Below, in pieces: positions 1 to 12,200 of a stretch of DNA of 64,000 nucleotides. Source of the stretch: Sarcophilus harrisii (Eukaryota; Chordata; Mammalia; Dasyuromorphia; Dasyuridae). A program made the position numbers and the translations under genes. The notes beneath the pieces were generated by a model that was given only the letters and a program-made list of their open reading frames with translations, did no database searches and was not told the origin of the DNA. The stretch lies in contig NC_045429.1 of the NCBI RefSeq assembly GCF_902635505.1, positions 425,905,669-425,969,668 on the forward strand, given 5' to 3'. Numbering within the stretch: position 1 is the first letter of the stretch; every line of letters begins with the position of its first letter.

Positions 1-1667
1 TTTTATTATGTGAAACAGCTCATGGATTCAACTAAATGTGACTAAGCAAGGCAGAATCATAGATGATTAAGCAACATTCTTGTGGATTGGGGAGACTTTT
101 AAAGTCTTAGGGAGAGGAAAAACAAGGGCAAAGTCTGGGGAGTAAGGGAAGAAATGTGGGAGGAGTTAGGGAGAGGCCAGGGAGAGATAGAGGAAGAGCC
201 AGGTGGAGTCTATAGGACAGAGCAGGCCCCAAATTTGTGTGAAGATAATCTATTCAAGACCAACTCAAGAGGTCTGCTCATCTCTGTGTAACAAGAAGAC
301 AGGATGGAGAGATTAGTGTTACTGATAATGAAGGCAGATAGGCTGATTAGAATTCCTGTTGTACATCAATACTTGTACTGCATTAAGCTTGTAATACATC
401 CATGCTGTATTGCATCAAGCTTTGTGATAAACTGAATTACTTCTTTTAACCGCTTATTTTCAATTTTATAAACTGTTTTCTCACACTGACATTTCATTTT
501 TGAATGTCAAAATTCTAGGGTTCAAATTTATTTGTCCTTTTACCTCATTTATAATCTCAGATTATTTTTACCATGTAGAAAAGAGGGGTAAACGTTTGTA
601 TCTAGTGTTTCATTACTGCTAATATTAACTAGAATTTTAAAATTATCCTCATCACTATTCCTTATTGTTTGGTTAAATACGAACCCATAGCAAGACACTT
701 TATTTTTCATTGATACTTTTTCAGAAATGTGAAAATAAATTTCACAGGGAAAAAAAATTATGAACTTAACAAAAACAGTCCATTATTGAAAAAATTATCT
801 ATAGAACTGTAAATTTATCTTACATACATTTTGCTTTTTAAATGTATATATTAAATTTAACAAGACAGTAACAAAATTGCCCTGTTTCCAATCTATTTAT
901 AATGACTACATTCTATACTCCTTGACACCTACCCCTCCACATAATGGAGTCACATTTTCTGCTTAGACATTATCATAAAACAGAAATTATAAATCTCTCA
1001 GAACAGGCCTGCCAATACTTATTGACTCTAATTCAGTTTCCAGGGCCAGTTATGATCTCTCACTCCCTAAAGTCTTTTAAGAATTAGCAACATCCTAGTT
1101 AGCCAGTGGCTAGGAGAATTAGATGTGATTGCCTTGTAGGTATGTAAATGCTTATCCAGGAAGGATGGGACACTGAAAATGTTAAGCATCCTCTGTACCA
1201 CCTAGAAAGGGCTGGTAAAACTTGAGGGGAGACAGTGTTGGAAAACATTGCAAACTAAATAATGACATTAAGCATAGTCTCATTCTTTATGGCTACCGAA
1301 AAAGAGCACACAGTGCCTCAAATACATACTGCAGGTGTTCAGTAAATTTTTCGGAATGAGTAAAAATTTGCATGAACCAAAGTAGGAATAGTTGGGAAAG
1401 TGAGCAATAAGGAGAGGTGATTGATTTTCTTCTTTTTATACCCACTCCTAATATATTCTATTTTCTGGTACCTGGTACCTTCCTTCCTCAATTCAGCACC
1501 TTCCTATATAAAGTAGTTTTCATTTTTAACTAAAGAAAATATGTTCAGCTGGAAATGGTTGGTGAACATTTCTATGACTTTTTAATTCAGCACCAGCAAT
1601 CTACCTTACTTACTATGCTTTACAGTTACAAAGTGCTTGATACACATCATCTTTAAAAACATTTTTT
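1..1667. other. Intergenic DNA, no gene seen
   Basis: AT-rich sequence with a purine-rich stretch near 100-210. I find no convincing exon, RNA gene or recognisable repeat. Anything here is probably decayed repeat. Confidence 0.5.
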
Positions 1668-1683
1668 AAAAATTCTGAGTTTA

Positions 1684-2889
1684 CATTCTGAAGAGCAATT
1701 TGTAACTATGCTCAAAAAGTTATCAAACTGTGCATGTCTTTTAATCTACCAGTGTTTCTATTGGACTTATATCCCAAAGAGATCCTAAAGGAGAGATGTG
1801 CAAAAATGTTTGTAGTGGCCAGAAACAGGAAACTGAGTGGATGCTCATCAATTGGAGAATGGCTGAATAAATTCTGGTATATCAATGTTACAGAATATTA
1901 TTGTTCTGTAAGAAATGACCAGCAAGATTGAATGAGGTGAGGTGAGATCTTTCAAGACAGTTGTGAAAATCGAGTAAGGCTTCCTCTATTTCAAAGTTTG
2001 AGTGGCTGAAGGACTTTAAGCATTAAGTCAAGGGCATACTTAAGCCCCCTCCCTGCTATCCTCCTGAGGGCATACTTATGTCCACTTGTTATCCTCTCTA
2101 TTTCAGTCAAATATGGGCAACTATGTACTTATTGGTCAAGTTCAATAGAATGTAAGATCCTCAGCCAATAAGGATGAGGGTCAGTGGTGGGAGGGGGTAT
2201 TTGCGTTAGGGATAAAAGCGTTGACCTTGCCCCCTAGGGTGCCTCCTCCCTTCAATTGTTTGCTTGATGAGTGGGATGCCCGATTCTGGAGAGAACGTAT
2301 AATAAACTGCTTTGCTTCTAGATATCTCTCCAGCTTTTTTTATTAAATGCTGTCTGAACCACACAGGATGATATCAGAAAGGCCTGGAAAGACTTACATG
2401 AACTGATGCAAAGTGAAATGAGCAGAACCAGGAGATCATTGTACACGGCAACAAGACTATATGATGATCAATTCTGATGGATGTGACTCTCTTCATCATT
2501 GAGATGATTCAAACCAGTGCCACTGGTGTAGTGATGAAGAGAGCCATCTAGACCCAGAGAGAGGACTGTGGGAGCTGAGTGTGGACCACTACATAGCATT
2601 CTCACTCTCTCTGTAGTAGTTTGCTTGCATTTTGTTTTCTTTCATAGTTTTTTTCCTTCCTTCTTGATCTGATTTTTCTTGTGCAACAAGAATGGTATAA
2701 ATATGTATACATATATTGGATTTAACATATATTTTAACATATTTAATGTATTGGACTACCTGACATCTAGGGGAGAGGAGAGGGGGAAGGAGGGAAAAAT
2801 TTGAAACAGAAAGTTTTGCAAGGGTAAATGTTGAAAAATTACCCATGCATATATTTTGTAAATAAAAAGCTTTAATAAAATTTTCTTTG
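1684..2889 (+). mobile_element. 5'-truncated L1 (ORF2 C-terminus plus 3' UTR), split by an LTR
   Basis: The 3' part of a marsupial L1. Translated pieces match the C-terminal ORF2 segment seen in about ten other copies here (motifs YPKEI, GEWLNKFWY, CSVRNDQQD), followed by the 3' UTR with its 'ctaggggagaggag' purine block and AATAAA-type tail. The copy is flanked by 16-bp target-site duplications (aaaaattctgagttta) at 1668-1683 and 2890-2905. An LTR at 1929-2363 interrupts it. It is 5' truncated and cannot encode a functional ORF2. Confidence 0.9.
1929..2363 (+). mobile_element. Solo LTR, endogenous retrovirus fossil, inserted in L1
   Basis: A 435-bp block beginning TG and ending CA that interrupts the L1 at a point where other L1 copies read straight through. 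It is bounded by a 6-bp duplication, CAAGAT at 1923-1928 and CAGGAT at 2364-2369, identical but for one base. It carries a TATA-like 'gataaaag' near 2210 and AATAAA at 2301-2306, the normal LTR order. A 6-bp duplication fits class II (betaretrovirus-like) elements, but the family is inferred. No internal region is present. Confidence 0.8.
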
Positions 2890-2926
2890 AAAAATTCTGA
2901 GTTTAACATAAATGAAATACTTTCTT

Positions 2927-4120
2927 TTTTTTATTTTATTTTTTTTATTTTATTTAATAGCCTTTTATTTACAGGATATATACATGGGTAACTTTACAGC
3001 ATTAATAATTGCCAAACCTCTTGTTCCAATTTTTCGCCTCTTACCCCCCCTCACCCCCTCCCCTAGATGGCAGGATGACCAGTAGATGTTAAATATATTA
3101 AAATATAAATTAGATACACAATAAGTATACCTGACCAAAATGTTATTTTGCTGTAGAAAAAGAATCAGACTCTGAAATATTGTACAATTAGCTTGTGAAG
3201 GAAATCAAAAATGCAGGTGTGCATAAATATAGGGATTGGGAGTTCAATGTAATGGTTTTTAGACATCTCACAGAATTCTTTTTCTGGGCATAGCTAGTTC
3301 AGTTCATTACTGCTCCATTAGAAATGATTTGGTTGATCTCATTGCTGAGGATGGCCTAATCCATCAGAACTGGTCATCATATAGTATTATTGTTGAAGTA
3401 TATAATGATCTCCTGGTCCTGCTCATTTCACTCAGCATCAGTTCATGTAAGTCTCTCCAGGCCTTTCTGAAATTATCCTGTTGGTCATTTCTTACAGAAC
3501 AGTAATATTCCATAATATTCATATACCACAATTTATTCAGCCATTCTCCAACTGATGGACATCCATTCAGTTTCCAGTTTCTAGCCACTACAAAAAGGGC
3601 TGCCATAAACATTCGTGCACATACAGGTCCCTTTCCCTTCTTTATAATCTCTTTGGGATATAATCCCAGTAGTAACACTGCTGGATCAAAGGGTATGCAC
3701 AGTTTGATAACTTTTTGAGCATAGTTCCAAACTACTCTCCAAAATGGTTGGATTCGTTCACAACTCCACCAACAATGCATCAATGTCCCAGTTTTCCCGC
3801 ATCCCCTCCAACAATCATCATTATTTTTCTGTCATCTTAGCCAATCTGACAGGTGTGTAGTGGTATCTTAGAGTTGTCTTAATTTGCATTTCTCTGATTA
3901 ATAATGACTTGGAGCATCTTTTCATATGACTAGAAATAGTTTCAATTTCTTCATCTGAGAATTGTCTGTTCATATCCTTTGACCATTTTTCAATTGGAGA
4001 ATGGCTTGATTTTATAAATTAGAGTTAATTCTCTATATATTTTGGAAATGAGGCCTTTATCAGAACCTTTGACTGTAAAAATATTTTCCCAGTTTATTGC
4101 TTCCCTTCTAATCTTGTCTG
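2927..4120 (-). mobile_element. 5'-truncated L1, minus strand
   Basis: The same L1 subfamily as 49108-50768, reading on the minus strand from the ORF2 C-terminus (HCWWSCERIQPFW, FDPAVLLLGLYPKEI, GEWLNKLWY) into the 3' UTR. The tail appears as a T-rich run at 2927-2960 on the plus strand. Direct repeats aatgaaatactttctt at 2911-2926 and 4121-4136 are the target-site duplication. The 139-residue frame at 3364-3783 is a piece of ORF2, not a gene. Confidence 0.92.
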
Positions 4121-4136
4121 AATGAAATACTTTCTT

Positions 4137-5300
4137 ATACATAGTTGAATAGAAGTTAGAGTATCATTTTAACTTTTACAGCTAAATAAAAAAGAAGTCA
4201 AGGTCATAGAAATATTAAACAGTAGAGGCAAAATGACTCTAATGTTCTATTGCAACTCCCTAATATAATAAATTACAATATGAGTGTCAGTCAACAAATA
4301 TTAATTTGAACCTTCCTGGTATAGTTAAATGATATAATCAAGGCTACACTTTGGGCAGCCAGACTGGACATAACCCACTGTGAAGGATAAAAATTCTTTT
4401 ATAAATCTGAAGATTAAGTTGGGCTTTACATTAAATATTTTCCAGGGCAATGGGGAAAACTTTTTTCTAATCCTGTTATTTACTAGTTTTATGTTTTTGG
4501 GATAGCACATTTAAACTCTTTGAACCTCAGTTTCCTCATTTTAAAACTGAAAGAGTTCAACTATATGACCTTTAAGGCCCCTTCCAGCTCCCAAGTCTTG
4601 TGATTCTATAATATTTTTCAGGAAGTCTCCTTTTTTCAATTTATCTGATGAGAGAATTCATTCCCAAGAAAGGTTAGGTCATGTTCTGAAAACAAAGAAC
4701 AGTCCCCTTTGAAATGATAGTGTAGACTATGTCAAGAGGAAGTACTTATAAGGTATGATTCAAGGCTAGAGTTTTAATTCATCAGCTGTCATTTTAGTTT
4801 TCTGACATCTGCAAATCTGATAAGCAGGCTATCCATACTTTTCAAACCATAAATAAAAATGTTGAAAAGAACAGGGTCAAGGGCACAACTCCTGATGCCT
4901 TCAATGAAAGACCGCCTTCCCTGCTTACTACAATTCATTAGTCAAAACATTTTGGGTCAACAGGCTGTAGGTTCATCCAACAGACCTTTCATCTACATGC
5001 ATCTTTCAATTTAGTTTACAAGAATATGATGGGATGACTGTGGGATGTTCTTCTCTAGTATGGATATCCTGCTTCAGTACCCCCTGTCAAAGAAGTCCCT
5101 TTGAATCTTAGTTTCTTCAACAATAAAATGGGAGTAATATTTACTAGCCCTGCCTATTTCACAAAATGATGATCAAATGAGATTAATAAGAAAATATTTT
5201 GTAAATTATAAAGTTCTATGGAAATCATGAAAAGTCCATAGAGTCATTGATGCCTTATTCTGGTATGTAGAGGATCCTGGGTTCTTACAGGCTATGTTAA
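4137..5300. other. Intergenic DNA with MIR-like SINE remnant
   Basis: No gene seen. About 4510-4620 resembles the 3' half of a CORE/MIR-type SINE on the plus strand ('cctcagtttcctcatttt' followed by 'ccttccagctcc...gtgattctat'). The rest is unassigned. Confidence 0.5.
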
Positions 5301-5304
5301 GAAA

Positions 5305-5550
5305 GGGTAGGTGGTGCAGTGGGTAGTGCCCCAGGCCTGGCCTCAGGAAGACATTTTCTGAATTCAAATCCAGCTTCAGACACTCATTACTGTGTGACCC
5401 TGGGCAAGTCACTCCTGTTTGCCTCAGTTTCCTTCTCTGTCAAATGAGCTGGAGAAGGAAATGGCAAACCTTTCTCCAGTATTTGTCAAGAAAATCCCAA
5501 ATAGGGTCACAAAGACTGAAACACGACTGAAACAACTGAAAAAACAATAA
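5305..5550 (+). mobile_element. MAR1-type SINE
   Basis: A tRNA-derived head (ggtggtgcagtgggtag, then 'gtgtgaccctgggcaagtca'), a CORE-like middle, and a tail ('gggtcacaaagactgaaaca', 'cgactgaaacaactga') shared with RTE LINEs. This is the layout of the marsupial MAR1/WALLSI group, mobilised by RTE. The exact subfamily is not determined. Confidence 0.8.
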
Positions 5551-6284
5551 CGAGGTTCTATCATGAAGAAAAGACTGGGAATGTGGTTCAGTCAAGAGAC
5601 TGTTTTCTTTCCAAGGACCAGCCTAGCTCATTGTGGAGAGGTTCAGAAGCCCTATGTTGTGAGAGGGGAGCCACCTGCAAGGGCTGCTGGAGGTCTACAT
5701 CACACCTGTAGAATGGATCTCTTCATGTGAGAGGGTGATGATGATACAAGGAGACTGAGAGTCAGTTACTGACCTCTCTCCTCTTCCCTCTGCCTCTAAT
5801 TTATTTCATTCCCAGTCCGCAACACCTGAGTCAGCAAAGGTTGCCCTGCAACTCCTTCAGACGCCATCATCCACAGCTATGGAGACTCTCAGAGAATTGA
5901 CCTGCTCCTTCACCTAGGCATGGTCCTTAACAATCCTAAGCTGACAACGTAGTGATGAAAAATTTGGTCATGGCAATGTATAAAACTAAGAAAAATACAA
6001 AAGTGCCTTTGGCATTGTGTAGCACTCATTTATTTAAGGCATTGTGGATTTTAAAGTTAGAATGAACCTTAGAGTCATTGTTCCCTTCTTCTACAGATGG
6101 GAAAACATCTGCCCTGGAAGTAGCAGTGAGGCAGAAGTGGAGCAATGGGATTACAGGTTTTTATAAAACTTCTCCACAAATATTAACTGTTGTTACTCTA
6201 AATATGAGATCCTCAACCAATAACCAAGTAAACCACCTATTTGAACAGTTATATGGTTATATGGCATCTTGATATTATTATTTT
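5551..6284. other. Intergenic DNA, no gene seen
   Basis: Nothing recognised apart from an AP-1/MAF-like site TGAGTCAGCA at about 5827-5836, a match that can easily occur by chance. Confidence 0.4.
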
Positions 6285-6425
6285 TTTGAGACAACAATGG
6301 CGTTTAAGTGACTTGCCCAGGGTCACACAGACAGGAAGTGTTAAGTGTCTGAGATCACATTTGAACTCAGGTCCTCCTGACTTCTGGGCTGGCGCTCTAT
6401 CCACTATCCCATCTAGCTGCCTCAC
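6285..6425 (-). mobile_element. WSINE1-type SINE, minus strand
   Basis: The reverse complement reads ggcagctagatgggatagtg, a tRNA-like head, then 'gtgaccctgggcaagtcact' and a short tail. A close relative lies at 55357-55505 in the same orientation. Short frames on both strands here are SINE sequence. Confidence 0.8.
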
Positions 6426-8102
6426 ATCTTGATATTCTTGCAATAAATGAAACTAGAAAACAGAAGTTGCAGCTAACTAGGAGAAAGAGCTCATAAGTTC
6501 TTAGAAGGCTAATAAGAGTCTAGAGAATTTTTTTTTTTTAACATGGGCTTCAGGCTCACAAGAAACATTTTGTCATTTCATGTTTGCAGTGCACACAGTA
6601 AATATTTGAAAAAGATCATTGTAAAAATAACTCAATTATTCAATGATGCAGAGAGGCAACATGGGAGTGAGCTGGCTTTTGAGTCAAGAAGCTGGGTTCA
6701 TGCTCCACCTCTGCCATTTATATACTGTGTCGCTGTGGCTGAAGTCATTGATATGTTTAGGCCCTCAGTGACTTTCCAAGGCTGTAAGTTAAAGGTGTTA
6801 AAAAAAATTTCCTAATCCAGAAATTCCCAAAACCACTGAAATCACAGGTCCAGGGACTTGTCATTCAATAGGTATTTAGATGCCTATTCTGTGTAAGCAT
6901 TGTGCAAAGGCCCAGGTGATACAAAGACAAAAAAAAAAAAAAAAAAAAAAACCCAAATCTAGCACTTAAGGAGCTTCTATTTTGTTGAAACATGTATCAG
7001 CACTTGTGGCAGAGAATAAAAATGTAGAGAGAGTCTAGAAAGACCTCCAAATTAAGTCAGCATATACTTCAATATGCAAGGGCAATTGGTGAGAATGGCA
7101 AAAAATCTTAGAAAATATGGATAAAGAATAAGGAATGAGGCAGGCCAAAGATTGCTTACATGCTATGACCGCTTCCAAGAAAATGATGCACTTAACAATA
7201 TAAAACAATATGAAACACTGGTTATATTTTAACAAGGAAATGACTTGTTATTGATATGAGTTTATCACGTATCAATTATATTAGTAAGACCACCAATATA
7301 TTAGACCAAGGAACAAGATTAATACAAAGCTAAAAAAAAAAATTAGAAAAGAATGTGGTATTCAATTAAAACAACACTAAACTAATCTGTTTCAACAAGT
7401 TATTTATATTTTAAAAATGAGATTTGAAAGGACATCAATACATCAAAATAATTTAACCCATATTAGTCAATTACCCTAACAAGGAGACCAAATGAAACTA
7501 TAGAATTCATCTCTCAATAAAAAGTTGGCTCAATTGTTAAGTGAAAAGATGTGGCAGTAAAGGGCAATGCAGGTTTTAAATATAAATTAATTTGTAAATT
7601 CATACCAAAGAATGGTGGAAAATTTGGAGCAGTATTTCCTCAAAAAAACAATCAATAGACTATAATGCCATTTCAAAGAAAGCTTGGCAAGACTACTGAC
7701 TAAACAAAACCAACTTGAAGGCAATTTAAAGATGAAGGTAGAAGGGAGACAAAGGGAAAAAGGACAGGAAAGATACACAAATTTAACAAACTCTTTTCTC
7801 CAAGACAGTGAAAGTTCCAGACTTAGACACTAACATCAAAGTCTCAGATAGGTCAGAATAGCACTGAAAAAACAAAGATGGGAAAAGCAGTCAGATTAGC
7901 CCAAGTACATATAAAGAGGCAGCTTTTTCGAGATTATGTGTTCCCTCAAAGATCAATTTTATAGGTATTTGAAGGAGGAAGATATACCAAAGGGGGTGGT
8001 GGAGAAAACTTAGGCATTATTATAAAAAATAGAATAAGAGAACATATATCCACAAGCCCAATTCCTCTTCTATATGAATTTTTTATTAAAATCCAGACAT
8101 AG
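6426..8102. other. Unassigned AT-rich DNA
   Basis: No gene seen. An A-run lies at about 6930-6951. The stretch 7280-8080 is A-rich on the plus strand and looks like decayed LINE sequence, but I cannot name the family. Confidence 0.4.
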
Positions 8103-8215
8103 GCATGAGACCAGCAACTTTGTGCAACTCTGCCTCAGTTAAATCCAATTCATGCAAAAGTAAAGAATCACCCTGTGATGTCATGTATGCTCTTCAAAAC
8201 ACATTAGGAGGAAAC
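8103..8215 (+). mobile_element. Marsupial SINE/RTE tail fragment
   Basis: It contains 'aactctgcctcagttaaatc', a nearby 'tcatgcaaaagt' and 'gatgtcatgtatgctcttc', which resembles a common marsupial SINE 3' region. The name is uncertain. The short frame at 8105-8317 is therefore not treated as a gene. Confidence 0.5.
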
Positions 8216-10129
8216 AAGAGGACATCACAAAATGACTACTTCTATATCAATTCAAATGATGTAAAGATACATCATAATAGCATCAGCCTCTGTGAAGATC
8301 AAATTAGACACAAGTAAAAATACTTTGTAAACCTAAAATAGGTAACATTCCTCAAATGCTGCTTTTTGGAGATGACATTTTACTGGTCAACTTGGTCTCT
8401 GGAACAATGAAACCTCCATGGTGGGATCCATAACCATCCAAAAGATTTAATGGCTGAAGAATACCTACTATCCAGGATAGTAGGTAATAATATAGAGTCC
8501 AACAAGCAGCCAATAAAAAGCTTATTCATCAGCATATTTTCTTAAATAGCCCCTATAAATGATAATGACTCATATTTACCTAGTGATTTAAAGTTTGCAA
8601 AGCATTTTATGATAGATGATTTTCTCCAGGACAACCAAAATTAACTAAATTAAAATAGAACTGTTGGTGGGAATATATCCATTTCAAAAATAACTTTTCC
8701 TTCATTGTCATTGTATTGCTTTAAGACATAGAACAAGAGTCTCCAAAGAATTGGCTGAAAATGAGCATCCTAGGCAATAGAAAGGCACATGATGAGTGAG
8801 TAGGCCATAACATATCATAAGGAATTATGAAAGAGAAGAAAGTAAAGAATATATAAAAAAGATATACTTAAAAAGAAAATGGGCTGATGAGGTATCAAGC
8901 CACTGGACAACCTGTGTCCTATATACATGTGATGTTATGACAAAGTATGATTCAGCATGGATAAGCAAGATATCTGGTTGGGCTTCACATGTTGCTGTTT
9001 TCCAGACAAGAGGATAAACACAACCCTGGCCTGTTTTACCAGAAGATAGGGACTTTGAAGGAGTTTTTAGACTTCTTCTTGGTGGTTGTCTTCTTCAAGA
9101 AAATACTGTGGTAGCTCTAGGGGCACCTCCTGTATCATGTTATCTCAGTTGGCAATGACCAAGGGACCTGGGAGCTCCCTACCTCCAAGTCTGTGATTAA
9201 AGTTGCTGTCATGATTATAAATGGCCATCTCTCAGGACCATTATTTATTCACTTATACTCAGATAAAGAAATACAAAAAGGCAGCCAGGGCCTTGATAAT
9301 ACTATTCAGCTGGGTGAGCTTCTATTCTACTAGATGCAGTGGAGCAATTGTCCTTTCTGCCAGGAAAAGGAACCGATATTGCCCAATATAACACAGAAGA
9401 GGCAAATTCCACAGAGGGGGAGTTGTGTGCCACACTTGAAGAGATATTCCAGAGGGCACATGTTCCTTTTAAGCTCTCCTAAGTGAATGGCTCTTCCTCA
9501 GTGGCTAGTTTCCTTTGCTTTACTCCCCAATTCCCCCCTCCAAGTTGTGGGCAACAGCAACATGTAATATTAAATCAGAAACCATGGTTGCAGATATCAA
9601 AGGGCTGGAGTCAATATGTCACCAGAAGGGGCCCAGCTCAGAGTCCCGGAGCTGTTCTAAGTAGTATATCTTAGCAAGAACGAATAGGAGTGAGAGGAGA
9701 TCCCCTAATTATACCCATTATACTAGGAAGGCTACCAGCATGTTGGGTGCATGTGTGGAAAACTTATGTAAACACATAAACAATGTCACACAGGTTGGGC
9801 GGGCATGGATAGTTCTCAATCTGTATTGTTGGAGGGAAGACCCATATTGATGTGTAGTGGAGCACAGACCACAAATTGATCTTGCCTTCTGTCTGAGGTT
9901 AGTCTTGGCCAAAACGAATTTATGGACTAGTCCCTAGGATCTGAGAAAGAAAAATACCGTCACTGATCTTCCTCTGCTACAAGTTCACAAAATACAGGGA
10001 TGGGAGAAGTGTAAACATTTGTTAACTCAAGCAGTTCACCTTTGGGTAGGGCTCAAGCTGAAGAAATTAAGCACATTTTCAAAGAGGGCAGTGATGGACT
10101 GGAGCCATCTTGATCTTGCTTGGCTTTAG
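8216..10129. other. Unassigned region, possible LINE remnant
   Basis: No gene supported. Near 8355-8400 one frame reads LLFGDDILLVN, resembling motif C of a non-LTR reverse transcriptase, but it lies in a short frame with no other motif visible. The stretch 8900-9960 has a fairly balanced base composition and matches no repeat I recognise. Confidence 0.35.
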
Positions 10130-11575
10130 GAGTGAAGTTCATCTAGAAAAAGTACTAAAAATTTGTCTGGAGGAATAAAAGGTTGAGAATCTAAATGGAA
10201 ATAATGGGAAAAAAAGGCGGGGGCGGGGGGGAGAGAAAGGAATCTAGCAGCACCAGATCTCAAACTACACTACAAAACAGTGGTCAAAATGATTTGGTAC
10301 TGGTTAAAAAAATAGGTTAATCAATGAAAGTGATTAGTTACACAATCCACAGAAACAAAGTAATGCCAGTATTTGGATAAACCCAACAACTCCAGTTACT
10401 GAGGATAAGAACTTACTTATTTGACAAAACCTGACAGGAAAATTGGAAAGCTGTCTTGACAGAATTAGATATAGCTCAACATTTCAGTACGCCAATATAA
10501 ACTCCAAGTGGATATATTACTAAGACATAAAAGTTGGTATGATTAGAAAATTAGAGGAGCAAGGAAGATCTATAGAGATGAGAAGAACTTATATAACCAT
10601 GTCAAGGAAGGAGAAAGGTGGTCACAGAAAATGGACAATTTCTAGAAAGTTGCATCAACAAAACCAATGCAGCTAAAATTAGTAAAGAAACAAGTAACTA
10701 ATGAAAAATCCTTACAAGTTTTCCTGATAAAGATATTATATATAAGATATATAAGGAACTGATTAAAATTCAAGAGCCATTCACCAACTGATAAATGTTC
10801 AAAGGTTATAGACAGCTCCAAAGGAAAGCGATTATTAGCCCTATTTAAAAAATGTTCCAGTGATTCAACCACTCCATAAAGCAATCTGGAACCATGCCCG
10901 AAGAGCTATAAAACCATGCATACCTTTGACCCAGCAATACCACCACTAAGTCTATATTCCAAAAGAGATAAAAACAAAACAAAACAGGAAAAGGACTTAT
11001 ATGTGCAAAAATATTCATAGCAGTTCTTTTCTGGTGGCAAAGAATTGAAAATTGAAGGGATGCTCATCAATTGGAGGAAAGTTGAACAAATTGTGCATGG
11101 GATTACGATGGAATATTATTGTGCTATAAGAAATGATGGATGCTCTCACAAAAACCTGAGCTGATGCAAAGTAAAATGTACTATGTACAAAGTAACAGCA
11201 ATATTAAGATAATCAGCTGTGAATAACTTAGCTATTCTTAGCAATATAATGATACAAGACAAGACTCTCTGAAGGACTTCTGATAAAAAATGCTATCCAT
11301 TGTCAGAGAGAGAACTGATGGTGTCTGAATACAGATTGAGCATACATTTTTAAAAATTTTCTTTATATTTCTTGAGGTAGTTTTTGGAGGGGGCATATGT
11401 TTTTTATTTTTATTTTATTATGAATAACCTATAGTGAATTGCTTGTCTTTTCAATGATGAGGAGTGGGAAGGGAGGAAGAAGAGAATTTAGAGCTCAAAG
11501 TTTGGAAAACAAATGTTAAAAAAATTTTTTTACATGTAACTGGGGAAAAATAAAATAATTAATACTTTGATAACT
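10130..11575 (+). mobile_element. Old L1 fragment, ORF2 C-terminus to 3' end
   Basis: The text follows marsupial L1 ORF2: 'agcagcaccagatctcaaac' and 'caaaacagtggtcaaaatga' upstream, then 'tacctttgacccagcaatac' and 'gggatgctcatcaattggag', ending in a purine-rich 3' UTR (ggagtgggaagggaggaaga). It is more decayed than the L1s at 2927 and 49108, so it is an older insertion. It contains a G-run near 10216-10232. Confidence 0.8.
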
Positions 11576-11579
11576 TTTA

Positions 11580-12200
11580 AAAATGTTCCAAATCCTCAAT
11601 TAGAGAAATGTAAATTAAAGTAATTCTGAAGTGCTACCTCATGTTTATCTTTCAGATTGTCAAATGACAAAATAGGAAAATTACTACTGGTGGAGACGCT
11701 GCAGGAAAAAAAAGGCATATTAAAGCACTCTTGGTGGAGCTGTGTATTAGTCCAGCCATTTGGAAAGCAATATGAAACTACAGCATCCCTGTTTATACTA
11801 AACTGTGCATATTCTTTGGCCCATTAATAAAACTTCCAGTCCCCCAAAGAACCAAAGAAAGAAGAAAGGGTCTTATTTAAACATTTATAGCAGGAAAGAA
11901 CTTAAAACTAAAGAGATGTCCATTTATTGAGTAATAACTAAATAAATAATGGTATATATTTTTATTATTTTTTGTTTTTTCCCCCCAGTGGGATGTAGGA
12001 GGGAAAGAAAATGATTTTGTTATTTGAAAAAAATGCATTTTAAAAATTATAGCATATGAATGTAATATTATTGTACCATAAGAATTAATGAAATTGAGAA
12101 ATTAGAAATTTCTCTGGGAAATCTCTGAGAAGACCGCTATGCATTGACACAGAGGAAAGTGAATAGAAATAACTTTATAAAGGAAAAAGTTGAAAAAAAG
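11580..12200 (+). mobile_element. Second old L1 3' fragment
   Basis: It restarts the L1 register ('tcaattagagaaatgtaaat', 'cagattgtcaaatgacaaaa', 'ggtggagctgtgtattagtc'), so it is a separate insertion from 10130-11575. At 11955-12050 it is broken by a short T-rich and purine block resembling another L1 tail. Confidence 0.65.

Noticed and set aside
3364-3783. Host protein of 139 residues
   Set aside because: The same sequence recurs at 42088, 49475 and 59184. It is the L1 ORF2 C-terminus.
8355-8400. Functional reverse transcriptase (LLFGDDILLVN)
   Set aside because: A single motif in a short frame with no neighbouring RT motifs; decayed or chance.
9615-9635. CTCF motif
   Set aside because: TCACCAGAAGGGGCC mismatches the core at three positions, including the GGC block.
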